A stretch of DNA of 9,351 nt from an uncultured Clostridia bacterium (GTDB lineage: Bacteria; Bacillota; Clostridia; Christensenellales; Borkfalkiaceae), in NCBI GenBank assembly GCA_947176485.1, contig CAMWQS010000058.1, positions 1-9,351 of the forward strand, read 5' to 3'. The notes under the pieces were generated by a model. That model ran no database searches and had not been told where the DNA came from. It was given only the letters and a program-made list of their open reading frames with translations. A program made the translations under genes and the position numbers. Below, in pieces: positions 6,801-9,351 of the stretch; the stretch's first letter is position 1, and every line of letters begins with the position of its first letter.

Positions 6801-7165
6801 CTCGCCTCGGTCCAGCTTGCGGACGTTACCACGTCGATTTCGTCATTTTCAAGCATGGTAAGCATATCGTCCCAAGACTTTTCGTATCCGGTGTATTCAA
6901 AATTAATGTGCGAATATTTGGAAACGAGGTTTAAAAATTCAATGCCGTAGCCCGACAGTCTACCGTCATTATCCATATCGTGGTAGCCGTCAAAGCCGAA
7001 TACGCCTGCTCTGACAGTAACGTAATCTTTCCGTTCTGCTTCGGCAAACGCTATTGAATTTACCGCTATTAAATTAAATAAAAAAAATATCAAGCACGCT
7101 ATAAATGCCGATATTATTTTTAAGCACGTTTTAAACCGTAATTTGTATTTTGAAACGTTCTGCAT
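3890..7165 (-). CDS. Hybrid sensor histidine kinase with two solute-binding sensor domains (EvgS/BvgS-like layout)
   Basis: This 1091-aa transmembrane kinase reads an extracellular signal and phosphorylates itself. In order it has an N-terminal hydrophobic segment or signal anchor (about 15-41, with AFA-EA at its end) and a first bacterial family 3 solute-binding domain (about 48-270; note SGYGIEF and TEAREEKFDFS). A second, more divergent solute-binding domain (about 295-500) is followed by a TM helix (516-537), a PAS-like domain (about 562-684) and a short helical linker. The HisKA domain has phospho-acceptor H721 in SMSHDIRTPMN. The ATPase domain has N-box N835/N839, DTGIG at 872-876 and GTGLGLAI at 902-909. 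The C-terminal receiver has E974, D975, D1021, T1053 and K1075. Unlike BvgS and EvgS it has no C-terminal HPt domain; the separate HPt gene upstream probably supplies it. AAGGA lies 8 nt before the ATG. The substrate is likely an amino acid-like small molecule by family, but this is unproven. Confidence 0.95.
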   Translation of the reverse strand: MQNVSKYKLRFKTCLKIISAFIACLIFFLFNLIAVNSIAFAEAERKDYVTVRAGVFGFDGYHDMDNDGRLSGYGIEFLNLVSKYSHINFEYTGYEKSWDDMLTMLENDEIDVVTSASWTEAREEKFDFSLPIGRKNTVLSIRADEQRYTRGNYNGYDGMTVGQITGNRQNEILKTFAKEKNFSYEVKEYDKDNELAEALKNKEVDAIISSDLRKQPDDEKTLDIIGNDDFYAIVQDGDPNGLLKEINYAIGQMDINEGDWKNELFYKYYGPSYSSELSFTEYEQEYINKVKSGEKIKVTAVGDRAPYSYTENGELKGIMPDYFSELMSLVGLSDYYEFVAPDTDGINVIIDSTDADDIKEGNVSHAFNTNSYMTARMARVTRQDHKGEIKKVALADSQFKATLEREGYTVASCATGEEAMRAVLKGEADAAYVYSYTAQWFINHDQTNSLYYSSVNGMSTSFSMHVSEDTDHELVTILNKCIKQTSDDTLNQLAAKYTSYNIEDVSFWQYLKANPAIIIAIVVAFAVVVFVILFLYLRGRWNRKLLHTTEQSNKKMGEQLSIVEALSRDYANVYSVDEENGTAKIIKLEGYVTEGLKKGSVEEYNYAVILENYIRTRVHPEDRDELSKALALDTVKDKLNAEGEYRGSYRIEDRGEIHHLQYTYLRISNNGHGRGFILAGFRNIDEVIRKEQEQKAVLTEALEQAQYANKSKTTFLNSMSHDIRTPMNAIIGFTSLAEKHLDEKEQIRDYLGKIMTSGNHLLSLINDVLDMSRIESGKVKIDEKEASLPEIMRDLQTIVQADVKAKQLDFNVDMVNVTNGIVVCDKLRLNQVLLNIISNAVKYTKTGGVGVSVIQTAEAREGYASYEFKVKDTGIGMSPEFLQHVFEPFEREQTSTVSGIQGTGLGLAITKNLVDLMGGTITVESDVGKGSEFTVKFCFRVADGTAQSLGAEQESADEKNSAQRFDGKKLLLVEDNELNQEIAQEILEDVGFTVDTADDGSVAVERVKNNPAGTYDIILMDVQMPIMNGYEATRAIRALDDSAKAATPIVAMTANAFEEDKKAAMDAGMNGFAAKPIDLAKLMKTLSDILK

Positions 7166-7195
7166 ACAACACGTCCTTTTTGCGTTCTTCGGGTG

Positions 7196-7540
7196 TTAAT
7201 CTAATTCGGAAATGCTTTCCACCGTCAAGCGGTAAATGCTTTCCAAATCGGGCATAAGTGCCGTCACGTCAAGGCTGCCGCCCCTTAAAACTTCCGTAAC
7301 GGCGGAAGCCTTTTCGTACAGCGCGGTAAAACCGAGGTTTTGCGCAACCCCTTTAAGCGTGTGCGCGGCGCGGAACGCCTCCTCCACCACACCGCGGGCA
7401 AGCGCGTCTTTTAAAGAATTAAAGCTTTCGTCCGCGGGGAATTTGCGCACGAAACGCAACACGCGCTCCTCCGTCATTAAGCGGCTTATAGTGTCGGCGT
7501 AATTACCTCCGATTTTCTCGTAAAACTTTTCCGTATTCAT
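7196..7540 (-). CDS. Free-standing HPt phosphotransfer protein
   Basis: This 114-aa protein is a single HPt domain, a four-helix bundle that accepts phosphate from a kinase receiver and passes it to a response regulator. The phospho-acceptor site is clear: FRAAHTLKGVAQNLGF with H60 and the conserved Lys63 and Gly64. The helices before and after have the expected spacing and length, and there is no kinase, receiver or membrane segment. AGAGGA stands 6 nt before the ATG at 7540. It lies 27 nt after the response regulator gene and 30 nt before the kinase gene, so it is co-transcribed with both and is the obvious carrier between D1021 of the kinase and D57 of the regulator. Confidence 0.93.
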   Translation of the reverse strand: MNTEKFYEKIGGNYADTISRLMTEERVLRFVRKFPADESFNSLKDALARGVVEEAFRAAHTLKGVAQNLGFTALYEKASAVTEVLRGGSLDVTALMPDLESIYRLTVESISELD

Positions 7541-7567
7541 ACCGTATCCTCTTTATAAATGCGCGCC

Positions 7568-9061
7568 TTAGTCCAAGGTGTAAATTTTGCCGATTGCGCT
7601 TTCAAGCTCGGAGTTTTTGCCGTACAGCGCCATAACGACGATACGGCACTTGCAAGGCTCACCCTTAATTTTTATCGTGCACTCCAAACTGACCTCGGGC
7701 TTTTCACCCGTTGCCGAGGTAATCGATTTAAATAACTTTTTAAGCGTTTCTTCACCAAAGCAAGCAACAGCTTTAGCGTCGTTTACGGGGTCGGTTACGA
7801 TATCGCCCACGCCGAGCTTTTCGCCGCCGTCGTCCAAAAAGGAAATCATAGCGGGGTCGAGATAAGCTTCGAAAATAATCTCACGCGAACCGGACGCGAT
7901 AAACTGATATTTCTCGCGCTCGCGTTCCAACAATTCCAGCGTGCGCTGTGATACGCCAATGCCGCTGCGGGAAATGGCTTCAAGCATAGTACGCTCAACG
8001 TCTTTGCGGCTTCCGCCTAAGGATTTAACGCGCAAAGCAGCGCGTATTCTGTCCGCGGAAAATTGCAAAACTTTTAATAAAACGGGGTTGAACGCGCCGC
8101 ATTCGCCGCTTACAATTTTCTCGACTGCGATATCGTGATGTATCTCTCTACGGTAAGTCAACTCGTCGTACACGTCGGCAAGCGCAACCACTTGTGCGGA
8201 AATGGGGATATCGTCCCCCTTCAGTCCGTCGGGATAACCGCTTCCGTCGTACCGCTCGTGATGCGAACGGCAGATTTCACGAGATATGCGAAGTAACGCC
8301 TCGTTCTGATAGAAAGGAATATCGTTAAGCATTTGCTCGCCGTACTCAACGTGCTTTTTAAGCAAAGAAAGTTCTTTGGGCGTAAGCTTATCGCGCTTGT
8401 TCAAGATATCCGCGTCCACCGCGATTTTTCCGATATCGTGTAGCGACGACGCCGTGGCGATAAGCGAAATTTCTTGCGGGGTCAAGGGATACTTGTCCGT
8501 TATCTTCAAAAGGTTCTGTAAAAGTATTTCCGTTACGGTATGAACGTGCGCGACGTGCAAGCCGCTTTCGCCGTTTCTGAATTCCATTACGTGGCTTAAA
8601 ATATTGATTAAAAGCGATTGGTCCTTCTGCGTTTCGTAAATCTGCTCCTCCACGAGCCCAATAAGGTTTTTCTGTTGGGAATGGAGCATTATAGCGTTCT
8701 GCACGCGGCGGTGTACGACCGCTACGTCGAAGGGGCGTTGGATATAGTCGGTTGCGCCAAGCTCGTAGGCTCTGCCGATAAACGACGACCCGCTCTCCGC
8801 GGAAATCATAATGACGGGGATATTCTGTATCCACTTGTAACTGTTCATAATATTAAGAACTTCAAGCCCGTCCATTTTCGGCATAACGATATCGAGCAGC
8901 ACGAGGGATATTTCCACGCTGTAGCTGCGGAGTACGTTTACCGCCTCTATTCCGTTGCGCGCTTCCATAATTTCGAACTCGTCGCCGAGCATATCGGCAA
9001 GAATGTCGCGGTTCATTTCCGAATCGTCTACTATTAAAATTTTCTGCCTTCTTTCGTTCAT
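7568..9061 (-). CDS. Response regulator with HD-GYP c-di-GMP phosphodiesterase domain and C-terminal PAS-like domain
   Basis: This 497-aa cytoplasmic protein begins with a receiver (about 7-125): acidic pair D12/D13, phospho-acceptor D57 in LLDIVMP, and Ser87 at the switch position. The usual lysine is replaced by arginine (R109 in QRPFD). An HD-GYP domain follows (about 147-345) with the metal-binding and signature residues in place: ESGLH (165-169), HDIGK (208-212), H237, HHE (267-269), DGSGYP (272-277) and D296. Such domains hydrolyse c-di-GMP to pGpG or GMP. The C-terminal 120 residues (about 375-497), with FIASGSREIIFEA and ending IGKIYTLD, look like a PAS domain. GGAG lies 6 nt before the ATG. 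It is the first gene of the operon; the AT-rich region upstream should hold the promoter, but no clean -35/-10 pair was found. Confidence 0.94.
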   Translation of the reverse strand: MNERRQKILIVDDSEMNRDILADMLGDEFEIMEARNGIEAVNVLRSYSVEISLVLLDIVMPKMDGLEVLNIMNSYKWIQNIPVIMISAESGSSFIGRAYELGATDYIQRPFDVAVVHRRVQNAIMLHSQQKNLIGLVEEQIYETQKDQSLLINILSHVMEFRNGESGLHVAHVHTVTEILLQNLLKITDKYPLTPQEISLIATASSLHDIGKIAVDADILNKRDKLTPKELSLLKKHVEYGEQMLNDIPFYQNEALLRISREICRSHHERYDGSGYPDGLKGDDIPISAQVVALADVYDELTYRREIHHDIAVEKIVSGECGAFNPVLLKVLQFSADRIRAALRVKSLGGSRKDVERTMLEAISRSGIGVSQRTLELLEREREKYQFIASGSREIIFEAYLDPAMISFLDDGGEKLGVGDIVTDPVNDAKAVACFGEETLKKLFKSITSATGEKPEVSLECTIKIKGEPCKCRIVVMALYGKNSELESAIGKIYTLD

Positions 9062-9347
9062 GCCATACTCCGTCTTTCGTATAAACCGAATATAATAATT
9101 TTCATTTACAATTATATAATATAATCAGTCAAATATATCATATCACTTATTAGCCGAAAAATCTACACTATCCCGCAAAAAAGTTTTCGGAAATTTTAGG
9201 ATAAACAGGATATTGTCGGAAAAATCAAAAGCCGCACGGGGTTGCGCTCGTTTTCGCTTCAAATGAAAATTGCTATCAAATGCAAAATTGACAGTAAGTT
9301 TGTTTTGTAATATAATAATTTAAAGATTTATTGAGGTGGTTATACTA
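9062..9347. other. Divergent intergenic region
   Basis: The region lies between the leftward signalling operon and a rightward gene. The left half (9080-9160) is extremely AT-rich and has several TATAAT-like strings plus a TTGACT on the minus strand (9136-9131), but no -10 at the right distance. The right half has one excellent plus-strand promoter (9288-9316). No riboswitch, terminator or small gene is recognised. Confidence 0.6.
9288..9316 (+). promoter_or_regulatory. Perfect consensus sigma-A promoter
   Basis: TTGACA (9288-9293) and TATAAT (9311-9316) match consensus at all 12 positions with a 17-nt spacer. The start is expected near 9323, leaving a leader of about 25 nt. Without a repressor this should be a very strong promoter. 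Confidence 0.93.
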
Positions 9348-9351
9348 ATGA
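9348..9351 (+). CDS. Start of an unknown gene, cut by the window edge
   Basis: An ATG (9348-9350) stands 8 nt after GAGGTGG (9333-9339), a strong RBS, and downstream of a perfect promoter. Only one codon plus a base is visible, so the product cannot be named. Confidence 0.75.

Noticed and set aside
8388..8834. 148-codon minus-strand open frame
   Set aside because: It is an out-of-frame overlap inside the HD-GYP regulator with an Arg-rich composition typical of a shifted frame.
9062..9347. c-di-GMP riboswitch in the divergent region
   Set aside because: No GEMM-like conserved core or paired arms could be recognised on either strand.

Overview
The window reads as a low-to-moderate GC Gram-positive chromosome, most likely a gut-type anaerobic Clostridia relative. 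The evidence is sigma-A style promoters with 17-nt spacers, strong AGGAGG-like ribosome binding sites, a lipobox lipoprotein, intrinsic terminators with U-tracts, and a large sensor kinase with extracellular solute-binding domains in a form common in Clostridia. The organism call is inference; no rRNA or other taxonomic marker is present.

Left part (1-2121, plus strand). This AT-rich stretch holds the C-terminal part of a FecE/BtuD-type ABC transporter ATPase ending at 398 with its own terminator, a two-TM small membrane protein (580-1053), and a single-TM coiled-coil protein with a clear promoter and RBS (1220-1753). Neither small protein is recognised. The spacers contain unusual inverted repeats and a recurring GTTCGAC motif. 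A compact, highly structured noncoding stretch (1900-2121) ends in an intrinsic terminator.

Middle part (2132-3859, minus strand). A GNAT N-acetyltransferase has its own promoter and terminator. A small lipoprotein has its own promoter, terminator and an inverted repeat flanking its -10 box. A Nudix hydrolase appears to be the last gene of the operon to its right.

Right part (3383-9061, minus strand). A four-gene operon is transcribed right to left with gaps of about 27-30 nt. It encodes (1) a response regulator with an HD-GYP c-di-GMP phosphodiesterase domain and a C-terminal PAS-like domain, (2) a free-standing HPt phosphotransfer protein, (3) a 1091-aa hybrid histidine kinase with two periplasmic-type solute-binding domains, a PAS-like domain, kinase core and receiver, and (4) the Nudix hydrolase. 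The first three together contain every station of a His-Asp-His-Asp phosphorelay: kinase H721, its receiver D1021, HPt H60 and response regulator D57. The simplest model is that an extracellular ligand controls c-di-GMP breakdown through this relay.

Right edge. A divergent gene starts at 9348 behind a perfect consensus promoter (TTGACA-17-TATAAT) and a strong RBS, but only its start codon is inside the window.
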